Assembly: GCA_022837365.1 (NCBI GenBank) | Contig: JALHHV010000026.1 | Location: 1-23,831, forward strand | Direction: 5' to 3' | Length of the DNA: 23,831 bases | From: Desulfovibrio sp. | GTDB taxonomy: Bacteria > Desulfobacterota > Desulfovibrionia > Desulfovibrionales > Desulfovibrionaceae | Part shown: positions 16,412-23,831 of the stretch, one piece after another | Layout: each line of letters starts with the position of its first letter | How positions within the stretch are numbered: position 1 is the first letter of the stretch | Position numbers and translations under genes: made by a program | Notes under the pieces: generated by a model | What the model was told of the DNA's origin: nothing | Seen by the model: only the letters and a program-made list of their open reading frames with translations | Database searches by the model: none

Positions 16412-16807
16412 ATGTCCGACAAGAAGAAGTCCCTTACCGTATTCAGGAGCGACCGCCACGAGGACGTGGCCGCCATCATCGCCTCGGCCCTCATCGTGGT
16501 GGTGGTGCTGACCTACATGGCCTTCATCGTGCCTTCGGTGGGCATCAAGGCCCCGCAGGACGGCAAACTGGTGGAGATCTTCGTGGCCGAAGGCGCCGAG
16601 GTGAAGAAGGGCGACCCGCTCTATTCGCTGGAAGTGGTCAAGAAGAAGTGGGTCAACAACGTGATGGAAGAGAAGGTCGCGGTCGAGAGCTTCACCGCCA
16701 AGGCCAACGGCAAGGTGCTGAAGGTTTCCGGCAAGCCCGGCGACGCCGTGAAGAAGGGCAAGCAGGCCATCGTGGTCATGGAGCACGAGAAGGGCACCCT
16801 GCCTTAG
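16412..16807 (+). CDS. Membrane-anchored biotinyl/lipoyl-attachment-like protein
   Basis: A 131-aa protein. A basic N-terminus is followed by one membrane helix (about 18-42, VAAIIASALIVVVVLTYMAF) and then a single barrel-sandwich-hybrid domain. The first half is APQDGKLVEIFVAEGAEVKK (47-66) and the second half AKANGKVLKV (96-105) through GDAVKKGKQAIVVME. In biotin carriers the turn between the halves is EAMKM; here it reads EVVKKK (74-79) and the loop is longer. K77 aligns with the modified lysine, but modification is unproven. No carboxylase or decarboxylase subunits are nearby, so it is either a carrier or an HlyD-like adaptor for the transporter upstream. AGGAG precedes the start. A long hairpin repeat starts 9 bases after the stop. 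Confidence 0.75.
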   Translation: MSDKKKSLTVFRSDRHEDVAAIIASALIVVVVLTYMAFIVPSVGIKAPQDGKLVEIFVAEGAEVKKGDPLYSLEVVKKKWVNNVMEEKVAVESFTAKANGKVLKVSGKPGDAVKKGKQAIVVMEHEKGTLP

Positions 16808-16815
16808 GGGGATTG

Positions 16816-16942
16816 GCGCTATGGGCCTTTTGCCCTCTGCCTGCGTCAGAAAGATTTTTTATTCCGGTCGAATACGATAAGAGTATACTCCCTTCATAAA
16901 AAATCTCTCTTCCTTGGCAGAGAACAAAAATCCGCATAGCGC
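16816..16942. repeat. Dispersed hairpin repeat, copy 1
   Basis: A 127-base segment whose two ends are complementary: GCGCTATG (16816-16823) with CATAGCGC (16935-16942), CTCTGCC with GGCAGAG, and GATTTTTTAT with ATAAAAAATC. The loop contains GGTCGAATACGATAAGAGTATACTC. It matches the element at 21009-21194 over TTTTG-CCTCTG-CGTCAGAA, TTATTCCGGTCGA, TACGATAAGAGTA, ACTCCCT, CATAAAAA, CTCTTCCTTG and CAGAGAACAAAAATC. No coding potential. It could terminate the transporter operon as well as being a mobile or repetitive element. Confidence 0.85.
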
Positions 16943-17021
16943 AATATCCCAAGATCGCAGGCAATGAGGGCGGCAGGATGATCCTTCCGCCCGGCCGAAC
17001 CATCACGCAAGCCAGACATCC

Positions 17022-17046
17022 GGCGGGCGGCCATGCGCCGCCCGCC
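17022..17046 (+). promoter_or_regulatory. Hairpin just upstream of the universal stress gene
   Basis: GGCGGGCGGC (17022-17031) is perfectly inverted as GCCGCCCGCC (17037-17046) with a 5-base loop. It ends 10 bases before the GGAG ribosome site of the gene at 17072. It could be part of the leader, controlling translation, or an upstream terminator lacking a T-run. Confidence 0.4.
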
Positions 17047-17071
17047 ATACGCCTACGGAGAACATGCCCCC

Positions 17072-17539
17072 ATGACGCCTCCCGTGACGCCCCCCATGAA
17101 GCTGCTGCTCGCCCTCGACGACGGCCCCGGCGCACGCCGCGCCGTGGACGAGGCCATCCGCATCGCCCGCGAGAAGGGCGCCACCCTGGACGCCCTGTTC
17201 GTCATCGACGCCACGTGGGACGTGTTCACCGGGCACGACTGGCTGTCCGGCTGCAATTCGCGCATCGGCTTTCTTGAATACATGCAGGGGCTGGAGGAAA
17301 AGGCGGCGGCGGAAAGCGCGCGCGCCTTCCTGGAACTCCGGGGCGACATGCCCGGCGAACTGCTGACCGCGCCCGGCGACGTGGTGGACGTGATCCGCGA
17401 GCAGGCCGCCAAGGGCTACGACCTGCTGGTGCTGTCCAACCCGTTTACGCGCGGGCTTGAGGTGATGCGCGACGCCGTGGCCCGGCTGACCCGCGACGCC
17501 CCCTGCGACGTGCTGCTGGTGCGGGCCGACACGAAATAG
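17072..17539 (+). CDS. Universal stress protein (UspA family)
   Basis: A 155-aa single-domain UspA-like protein. The N-terminal strand MKLLLALDDGPGARRAVDEA and the middle motif DVVDVIREQAAKGYDLLVLSN are typical. The ATP-binding signature near the C-terminus (normally G-2X-G-9X-G-S/T) is degenerate: the sequence reads SNPFTRGLEVMRDAVARLTR, lacking the GSxS element, so it may not bind ATP. Start set at 17072 (MTPPVTPPMK), with GGAG 11 bases upstream; M9 at 17096 is an alternative without a ribosome site. It follows the hairpin repeat, so it is probably transcribed separately from the transporter pair. Confidence 0.85.
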   Translation: MTPPVTPPMKLLLALDDGPGARRAVDEAIRIAREKGATLDALFVIDATWDVFTGHDWLSGCNSRIGFLEYMQGLEEKAAAESARAFLELRGDMPGELLTAPGDVVDVIREQAAKGYDLLVLSNPFTRGLEVMRDAVARLTRDAPCDVLLVRADTK

Positions 17540-17626
17540 TCCGGTATCGCACGGGAATTTTGCCGCCCGGCCGCCCCTGCCTGCCGCACCCACGTGCCGG
17601 GCGGCCGCTGCGGTTGCCCACGGGCC

Positions 17627-17658
17627 TGCCGCCGCCGGAGACCGCTCCGGCGGCGGCA
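17627..17658. terminator. Strong bidirectional terminator hairpin between usp and mscL
   Basis: A 14-base arm (17627-17640, TGCCGCCGCCGGAG) is perfectly complementary to 17645-17658 with an ACCG tetraloop. It is followed on the plus side by TTGCGTTTG. It lies between the convergent usp and mscL genes. Confidence 0.7.
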
Positions 17659-17714
17659 TTGCGTTTGCGGCCGGGCGCCCGCCCGTGAAGCGGCACGGGC
17701 TGCCCGGCCGGTTC

Positions 17715-18167
17715 TCATGCCTGCGTGATGCCCGCGGTGCAGTGCGGGCAGCGGGTGGCGCGCACGTCGATCTTGCTGAAGCAGAACGGGCAGTCCTGCT
17801 GCTTGGGCGCGGCCGGGCCTTCCAGGCGCGTGCGCAGGGTGTTCACGCCGCGCACCAGCAGGAACACGGCAAAGGCCACGATGAGAAAGCTGACCACCGT
17901 GTTGGCGAACACGCCCGCGTTCAGCGTCACCGCGCCCGCATGCTTGGCGGCGGCCAGGCTGGCGTACGGGCCGGGGGTGGCCCCGTCGCGCAGGGTGACG
18001 AACAGGTCAGAGAAGTCCACGCCGCCCAGCACCAGGCCGATGGGCGGCATGATCACGTCGTCCACCAGCGACTTGACGATGGTGCCGAACGAGGCGCCCA
18101 GAATGACGCCCACGGCCATGTCCAGCGCGTTGCCCTTGACCGCGAATTCCTTGAATGCCTTCAGCAT
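17715..18167 (-). CDS. mscL: Large-conductance mechanosensitive channel MscL with C-terminal zinc ribbon
   Basis: A 150-aa channel subunit. The N-terminal helix and first membrane segment (MLKAFKEFAVKGNALDMAVG, then VILGASFGTIVKSLVDDVIMPP) and the second segment (about 88-106) match MscL, which opens under membrane tension to release solutes during osmotic downshock. A short insertion-rich periplasmic loop (55-80) separates them. The C-terminus replaces the usual bundle with a zinc ribbon, C126-X2-C129...C140-X2-C143, a variant known in some MscL proteins. AGGAGG lies 4-5 bases upstream of the ATG. Single gene, convergent with usp. Confidence 0.96.
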   Translation of the reverse strand: MLKAFKEFAVKGNALDMAVGVILGASFGTIVKSLVDDVIMPPIGLVLGGVDFSDLFVTLRDGATPGPYASLAAAKHAGAVTLNAGVFANTVVSFLIVAFAVFLLVRGVNTLRTRLEGPAAPKQQDCPFCFSKIDVRATRCPHCTAGITQA

Positions 18168-18873
18168 GGGTACCTCCTGCTGTACCGGGAATATGTATGG
18201 TATGCACCCTTCGGCGCGCGGCGGCAACCCGTGGATATCGAGATCGGTCCCCCCGGGCGGCGGTAGGGCCGGTGGGGCGGAATGGGGGCGGGGACAGCGG
18301 CGATGGGGCATCGCCAGCGGTGCGGGCTGGCCGCGCAAGGCCGGGAAACGCCAGCGGGGGCCGTCGCGGAGGGCGTTGCGCCCGCGTGACGGCGGAAACG
18401 GGAAATCTGCCGTGGCGCTCTTGACGGATGAAGCGATGCAAGGGTAGGGCAGTGCGCCCGGTTCGAAACGAGTGGGCGGCCCGCCCCCCGTCCCGTGCCC
18501 GGCGCGAGCGGGTACGGCAGGTCCGGAGCGCGTGCGCCGCATGCTGCTGGAACGGCGTATGCAACCCTGCGGGCGGTTGCTCCGGACGCCGTCAGGACGG
18601 GCCGCGAATCCGGCGCCGGGTTTTCCGGGACGAAGTGATGCCAAAAATGACAACGCGCGGCGTGCGGCCTGAATTTTGCCGCAACATCGCATGGTTGCCA
18701 TAACCGGGAGCATTTGACAGCCTTCCGGATTCCGTGGCATCAAAAAGTGTTGGTCGATGGTGGCATTCCTGCCCGACGCGCTGCATTGCCGTGCGTGCGC
18801 GGGGTGGTCGCCGTTGCGGCAATGTCTTTACAATATTGTTCACTCGTTTCGTCAACATTTCGGAGGATCGAGC
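18168..18873. other. Divergent intergenic region between mscL and livK
   Basis: 706 bases with no convincing gene on either strand; open frames here are arginine/proline-rich shadows. The mscL side has its Shine-Dalgarno and AT-rich CATACCATACATATT (18202-18188, minus strand), a possible -10 zone. The middle (18240-18600) is GC-rich with no clear structure. The livK side has a perfect -35-like TTGACA at 18714-18719 without a good -10, and a -10-like TACAAT at 18829-18834 overlapping the palindrome ACAATATTGT (18830-18839). Confidence 0.5.
18829..18839 (+). promoter_or_regulatory. Candidate livK -10 box overlapping a palindrome
   Basis: TACAAT (18829-18834) matches the -10 consensus at 5 of 6 positions, 39 bases before the livK ATG. 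The 10-base palindrome ACAATATTGT overlaps it. No matching -35 is present at 16-18 bases upstream (GGTCGC), so an activator may be needed, or the real start may be elsewhere. Confidence 0.35.
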
Positions 18874-19992
18874 ATGCGTAAAGGATGGTTCAAGGTCCTT
18901 GTTGCGGGTCTTGCCGTGGCCGTCATGGCCTGCCCGGCGTTTGCGGCGGATACCATCAAGTTCGGCGTGGCCGGCGCCCACAGCGGCGACCTGGCCTCCT
19001 ACGGGCTGCCCAGCGCCAACGCCGCCAAGCTGGTGGCCAAGATGGTCAACGCCAAGGGCGGCGTGCTCGGCAAGCAGGTGGAAGTCATTCCCCAGGACGA
19101 CCAGTGCAAGCCCGAACTGGCCACCAACGCGGCCACCAAGCTGGTGTCCGACGGCGCCGTCGTGGTGCTGGGCCACATCTGCTCCGGCGCCACCAAGGCC
19201 GCGCTGCCCATCTACAAGGAAGCCAACATCGTGCTGATGTCGCCCTCGGCCACCAACCCGGCCCTGACCCAGAGCGGCGACTACCCCAACTTCTTCCGCA
19301 CCATCGCCTCCGACGACCAGCAGGCCAGGCTGGGCGTGGACTTCACCATCGACAAGCTGGGCAAGAAGAAGATCGCCGTGCTGCATGACAAGGGCGACTA
19401 CGGCAAGGGCTACGCCGAATACGCCAAGCAGTTCATCGAAGAGGGCGGCAAGGGCACCGTGGTGCTCTTCGAAGGCGTGACCCCCGGCGCGGTGGACTAC
19501 TCCGCCGTGGTGCAGAAGATCCGCAACTCCGGCGCCGAAGCCGTGATGTTCGGCGGCTACCATCCCGAAGCCTCGAAGATCGTGCAGCAGCTGCGCAAGA
19601 AGCGCATGGACCTGCCCTTCGTGTCCGACGACGGCGTGAAGGACGACACCTTCATCAAGGTCGCGGGCAAGGACGCCGAAGGCGTGTACGCCTCCAGCTC
19701 CAGGGACGTGAGCTCGCTGCCCCTGTACAAGGAAGCCATCGAGGCCCACGTGAAGGAATTCGGCGCCGAGCCCGGCGCGTTCTACAAGGAAGCCTACGCC
19801 GCCTCGCTGGCCCTGCTGAACGCCATCGAAAAGGCCGGTTCCACCGATTCCGCCAAGATCATGAATGCCCTGCGCACCGAATTCGTCGAGACCTCGGTGG
19901 GCAAGATCAAGTTCGACAAGCGCGGCGATGCCGAGGGCGTCGGCTTCTCCATGTACCAGGTGAAGAACGGCAAGTACGTGGAACTCAAGTAG
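18874..19992 (+). CDS. livK: Branched-chain amino acid ABC transporter, periplasmic binding protein
   Basis: A 372-aa type I periplasmic binding protein of the LivJ/LivK family. The signal peptide (1-24) ends CPAFA before ADTIKFGVAG. The cysteine pair in DDQCKPELA and GHICSG fits the conserved disulfide of LivK, and SPSATNPALT is a typical ligand-site segment. It captures leucine, isoleucine or valine (or a related amino acid; specificity is inferred) for the LivHMGF permease. GGAGG lies 7 bases upstream of the ATG; an upstream in-frame ATG (18757) is rejected since it would bury the signal peptide. A terminator-like hairpin follows, suggesting livK is expressed above the permease genes. Confidence 0.95.
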   Translation: MRKGWFKVLVAGLAVAVMACPAFAADTIKFGVAGAHSGDLASYGLPSANAAKLVAKMVNAKGGVLGKQVEVIPQDDQCKPELATNAATKLVSDGAVVVLGHICSGATKAALPIYKEANIVLMSPSATNPALTQSGDYPNFFRTIASDDQQARLGVDFTIDKLGKKKIAVLHDKGDYGKGYAEYAKQFIEEGGKGTVVLFEGVTPGAVDYSAVVQKIRNSGAEAVMFGGYHPEASKIVQQLRKKRMDLPFVSDDGVKDDTFIKVAGKDAEGVYASSSRDVSSLPLYKEAIEAHVKEFGAEPGAFYKEAYAASLALLNAIEKAGSTDSAKIMNALRTEFVETSVGKIKFDKRGDAEGVGFSMYQVKNGKYVELK

Positions 19993-20017
19993 TTCACGGA
20001 AAGCATCCGATATGACA

Positions 20018-20051
20018 GGGGGGCGGGCCGCAGGCCCGTCCCCCGAGTTTT
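20018..20051 (+). terminator. Terminator/attenuator between livK and livH
   Basis: GGGGGGCGGGCC (20018-20029) pairs with GGCCCGTCCCCC (20033-20044) with one mismatch and a 3-base loop, followed by GAGTTTTG. It lies 26 bases past the livK stop and 45 bases before livH. Partial read-through would give much more binding protein than permease, as is common in liv operons. Confidence 0.7.
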
Positions 20052-20095
20052 GACGACGGCGCGGCCAGGTCCCGCGCATGCACGGGAAGGCACCA

Positions 20096-21004
20096 ATGGA
20101 TTGGCAGTATTTCTGGGAACTCTTCTTCGGCGGGCTGACGCGCGGCTCCATCTACGCGCTCATCGCGCTCGGCTACACCATGGTGTACGGCATCATCGAG
20201 CTGATCAACTTCGCCCACGGCGAGGTGTACATGCTGGGCGCGTTCACGGCGCTGATCGTGGCCGGTGCGCTCGGCATCTACGGCTTTCCGGCCCTGGCCA
20301 TCCTGATCATCGCCGCGGTGGTGGCGGTCATCTACTGTGCCGCCTACGGCCTGACGCTCGAAAAGATCGCCTACAAGCCGCTGCGCGACGCGCAACGCCT
20401 CTCGCCGCTCATCTCGGCCATCGGGATGTCCATCTTTCTCCAGAACTACGTCATCCTGGCCCAGACCTCGGACTTCATGCCGTTTCCCAACCTGGTGCCG
20501 CAGCCCGAATTTCTCGAACCCATCGCGCACATCATGGGCGCCAGCGAAGTGCTGATCATCGTCACCTCGGCCGTGGCCATGGCCGCGCTGACGCTGTTCA
20601 TCAAGTACACCCGCATGGGCAAGGCCATGCGCGCCACGGCCCAGAACCGCAAGATGGCCATGCTGCTCGGCATCGACGCCGACAAGGTAATCTCGCTCAC
20701 CTTCGTCATCGGCTCGTCGCTGGCGGCCGTGGGCGGCGTGCTCATCGCCTCGCACGTGGGGCAGGTGAACTTCGCCATCGGGTTCATCGCGGGCATCAAG
20801 GCGTTCACCGCCGCGGTGCTCGGCGGCATCGGCTCCATTCCGGGCGCCATGCTGGGCGGCCTTGTGCTCGGCTGGTGCGAAAGTTTCGCCACCGGGTACA
20901 TTTCGAGCGACTACGAGGATGCGCTGGCCTTCGCGCTGCTTGTGCTCATCCTCATCTTCCGGCCTTCGGGCATCCTGGGCAAGGCCAAGACGCAGAAAGT
21001 CTAG
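20096..21004 (+). CDS. livH: Branched-chain amino acid ABC transporter permease LivH
   Basis: A 302-aa inner-membrane permease with about eight hydrophobic helices. GSIYALIALGYTMVYGIIELINFAHGE near the N-terminus and ALGGIGSIPGA-type sequence (AAVLGGIGSIPGAMLGG) near the C-terminus are LivH hallmarks; the latter is in the region that contacts the ATPase. Start at 20096 (MDWQYFWELF) has GGGAAGG 6 bases upstream; an in-frame ATG at 20078 lacks one. It is separated from livM by 283 bases occupied largely by hairpin repeat copy 2, which is unusual in this otherwise tight operon. Confidence 0.95.
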   Translation: MDWQYFWELFFGGLTRGSIYALIALGYTMVYGIIELINFAHGEVYMLGAFTALIVAGALGIYGFPALAILIIAAVVAVIYCAAYGLTLEKIAYKPLRDAQRLSPLISAIGMSIFLQNYVILAQTSDFMPFPNLVPQPEFLEPIAHIMGASEVLIIVTSAVAMAALTLFIKYTRMGKAMRATAQNRKMAMLLGIDADKVISLTFVIGSSLAAVGGVLIASHVGQVNFAIGFIAGIKAFTAAVLGGIGSIPGAMLGGLVLGWCESFATGYISSDYEDALAFALLVLILIFRPSGILGKAKTQKV

Positions 21005-21008
21005 CGGC

Positions 21009-21194
21009 GCCGCCACAAGGTGCCTTTTGTCCTCTGTCTTCGTCAGAACGCCTTTTTATTCCGGTCGAGTACGATAAGAGTACGCGCTGCGGTCGCCATC
21101 CGTAAGGCTCGCAAACTCGCCTAACGGCTGCCGCACTCCCTGCATAAAAAGTCGCTCTTCCTTGACAGAGAACAAAAATCCCGCTTGTGACGGC
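21009..21194. repeat. Dispersed hairpin repeat, copy 2, with a nested palindrome in the loop
   Basis: A 186-base element starting 5 bases after livH. Outer ends pair (GCCG 21009-21012 with CGGC 21191-21194; CACAAG 21014-21019 with CTTGTG 21184-21189), then CTCTGTC with GACAGAG, and CTTTTTAT with ATAAAAAG. Compared with copy 1, the loop carries 52 extra bases (21083-21134) between GATAAGAGTA and ACTCCCT. This insert is itself palindromic: GCGG/CCGC, CCGT/ACGG and AGGC/GCCT around TCGCAAACTC. It lies inside the liv operon between livH and livM, so it is probably transcribed and does not block expression completely. Confidence 0.85.
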
Positions 21195-21287
21195 ACCGCC
21201 AAGCTTGCGGTAACTCGCAGGCCACGGGCCGCCCCGCCGGATGCCGGAACACGCGGGACATAACGACGCATTCCGAGGAAAGTCTTC

Positions 21288-22534
<1,247 letters not shown>

Positions 22535-22535
<1 letters not shown>

Positions 22536-23374
22536 TGTCCGCAACCACCGGCAACGCCGCCACGCCCGTCAACTCCGCCAGTGGGACCGCCGCCGTGCTC
22601 GACGTCCGTTCCATTTCCATGAACTTCGGGGGCCTGCGCGCCCTGAACGAGGTGGACCTGCAGGTGCGCCTGGGCGAGATCGTGGCGCTCATCGGCCCCA
22701 ACGGGGCGGGCAAGACCACCTTCTTCAACTGCATCACCGGCATCTACGTGCCCACCGAGGGCACGGTGCACGTGACCCCGCGCGACGGCCGCACCGTCAC
22801 CGTCAACGGCCTGAAGGCCAGCCAGGTCACCGAACTCGGCATGTCGCGCACGTTCCAGAACATCCGGCTGTTCCCCACCATGAGCGTGCTGGAAAACGTG
22901 ATGATCGGCCGCCACTGTCGGACCAGGGCGGGCATTCTGGGCGCGCTGCTGCGCGATTCCCGGACGCGCGCCGAGGAACAGCGCATCGTCGAGGAAAGCT
23001 ACGCGCTGCTCAAAAGCGTGAACCTGCACCAGCACTACAAGGACCAGGCGCGCAACCTGCCCTACGGCGCCCAGCGCAGGCTGGAGATCGCCCGCGCGCT
23101 GGCCACCGACCCCTTCCTGCTCTGCCTCGACGAGCCCGCCGCAGGCATGAACCCGCAGGAAACCCACGAACTCAAGGAACTCGTCATCGAGATCCGCGAG
23201 CGCCACCAGCTTTCCGTGCTGCTCATCGAGCACGACATGAGCATGGTCATGTCGCTGTCGGACCGCATCTACGTCATGGAGTACGGTTCGAAGATCGCCG
23301 AGGGCACCCCGGAGGAAGTGAGCAAGAACCCCAGGGTCATCAAGGCATATCTGGGCGAGGAATCCCATGCTTGA
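22535..23374 (+). CDS. livG: Branched-chain amino acid ABC transporter ATP-binding protein LivG
   Basis: A 279-aa ABC ATPase. Walker A is GPNGAGKT (about residue 54), the Q-loop is in SRTFQNIRLF, the signature motif is degenerate as LPYGAQRR (usual for LivG, in place of LSGGQ), Walker B is LLCLDEPAAG, and the H-loop is LIEHDM. The first 20 residues are a Ser/Thr/Ala-rich extension before the domain. GGAGG lies 9 bases before the ATG inside the livM tail, and translation is coupled by TGATG. It pairs with LivF to drive transport. Confidence 0.96.
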
Positions 23375-23831
23375 GCTGCGTAACGTCAACGCCTTCTACG
23401 GCAACATCCAGGCCCTGCGCGACATCAACCTGACCATCGGGCAGGGCGAGATCGTCACCCTCATCGGCGCCAACGGCGCGGGCAAGACCACCACGCTGAT
23501 GACCGTGTGCGGCGCGGTGCCCCCGCGCAGCGGCGAGGTGCTCTTCGAGGGCAGGCCCATCCACGCCATGAAGCCCAACGAGATCGTGCGGCTGGGCATC
23601 AGCCAGGTGCCGGAAGGGCGGCTGATCTTCCCCGACCTGACGGTGCAGGAAAACCTGGACCTTGGCGCGTTCCTGCGCAACGACAAGGACGGCATCGCCC
23701 GCGACCTGGACTACATCTTCGGCCTGTTCCCCATCCTGGCCCAGCGCCGCAAGCAGGCCGGGGGCACCCTTTCCGGCGGCGAGCAGCAGATGCTGGCCAT
23801 CTCGCGCGCCATCATGGGGCGGCCGCGCCTG
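23367..23831 (+). CDS. livF: Branched-chain amino acid ABC transporter ATP-binding protein LivF (partial, 3' end outside window)
   Basis: ATG at 23367 overlaps the last 8 bases of livG, and the frame stays open for 155 codons to the window end. It starts MLELRNVNAFYGNIQALRDI. Walker A is GANGAGKT, the Q-loop region reads GISQVPEGRLIF (the LivF-specific VPEGR), and the signature motif is LSGGEQQ. Walker B lies just beyond the edge. As the second ATPase of the complex it completes livKHMGF. Confidence 0.95.
   Translation, partial: MLELRNVNAFYGNIQALRDINLTIGQGEIVTLIGANGAGKTTTLMTVCGAVPPRSGEVLFEGRPIHAMKPNEIVRLGISQVPEGRLIFPDLTVQENLDLGAFLRNDKDGIARDLDYIFGLFPILAQRRKQAGGTLSGGEQQMLAISRAIMGRPRL

Noticed and set aside
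15002..16786. 594-codon minus-strand open frame opposite the transporter and biotinyl-like genes
   Set aside because: His/Gly/Asp-rich antisense translation without motifs; the plus strand has clear membrane-protein and biotinyl-domain sequence with ribosome sites.
18714..18742. TTGACA at 18714 as the livK promoter
   Set aside because: Perfect -35 word but no acceptable -10 at 16-18 bases (GCATCA region), and it is about 155 bases from livK; noted only.
20078..20095. livH start at 20078 (MHGKAP)
   Set aside because: No Shine-Dalgarno; GGGAAGG is correctly placed for the ATG at 20096.
18592..20151. 519-codon minus-strand open frame opposite livK
   Set aside because: Antisense shadow; livK is unambiguous on the plus strand.

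Overview
The window is GC-rich with dense, mostly operonic coding. It carries the signature transmembrane redox complex of sulfate-reducing Desulfovibrionaceae, the Hmc complex, followed by its regulators Rrf1 and Rrf2. Gene order and protein sequences point to a relative of Desulfovibrio (Nitratidesulfovibrio) vulgaris. The genus is an inference from remembered family sequences, not from a search.

Region 1 (1-7747, minus strand): a partial response regulator leaves the window at the left edge. To its right lies the hmc operon, transcribed right to left: hmcA (multihaem cytochrome c), hmcB (4x[4Fe-4S] ferredoxin), hmcC (NrfD-like), hmcD (45 aa), hmcE (NarI-like), hmcF (heterodisulfide-reductase-like), then rrf1 and rrf2. 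Together these would move electrons between periplasmic cytochromes and the cytoplasm. hmcA is out of frame: a deletion removes haem motif 8 of the 16 expected. Upstream (7748-8542) is a structured leader and a perfect ATACCCTA-N4-TAGGGTAT palindrome, a good candidate Rrf2 operator.

Region 2 (8543-14795): a plus-strand TIM-barrel (xylose-isomerase-like) protein converges on a Tat-exported metallo-beta-lactamase-fold hydrolase. Next comes a sigma-54 two-component pair on the minus strand, an NtrC-type regulator with an upstream sensor kinase that overlap by ATGA. The kinase reading frame is broken three times, and one break deletes the CXXCH haem motif expected in its sensor domain.

Region 3 (14796-17539, plus strand): divergent from the kinase are a YeiH/UPF0324-family transporter and a small membrane-anchored biotinyl/lipoyl-like protein. 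A correctly spaced sigma-54 (-24/-12) promoter lies about 250 bases upstream, so the two-component pair probably controls this operon. A polypurine tract and a 17-bp hairpin lie in the leader. A universal stress protein gene follows.

Region 4 (17715-23831): mscL with a C-terminal zinc ribbon (minus strand), then a high-affinity branched-chain amino acid ABC operon livKHMGF (plus strand), with livF cut by the right edge. A terminator/attenuator separates livK from livH.

Two copies of a dispersed hairpin repeat lie at 16816-16942 and 21009-21194. Their stems differ by compensatory changes, and one copy has a nested palindrome in its loop. A different long palindrome interrupts the hmc operon between hmcD and hmcE. 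The most interesting unexplained items are this repeat family, the transporter plus biotinyl-like pair with its sigma-54 circuit, and the coincidence that two of the four frame-breaking indels remove CXXCH haem sites. No tRNA, rRNA, CRISPR array or insertion sequence was seen.
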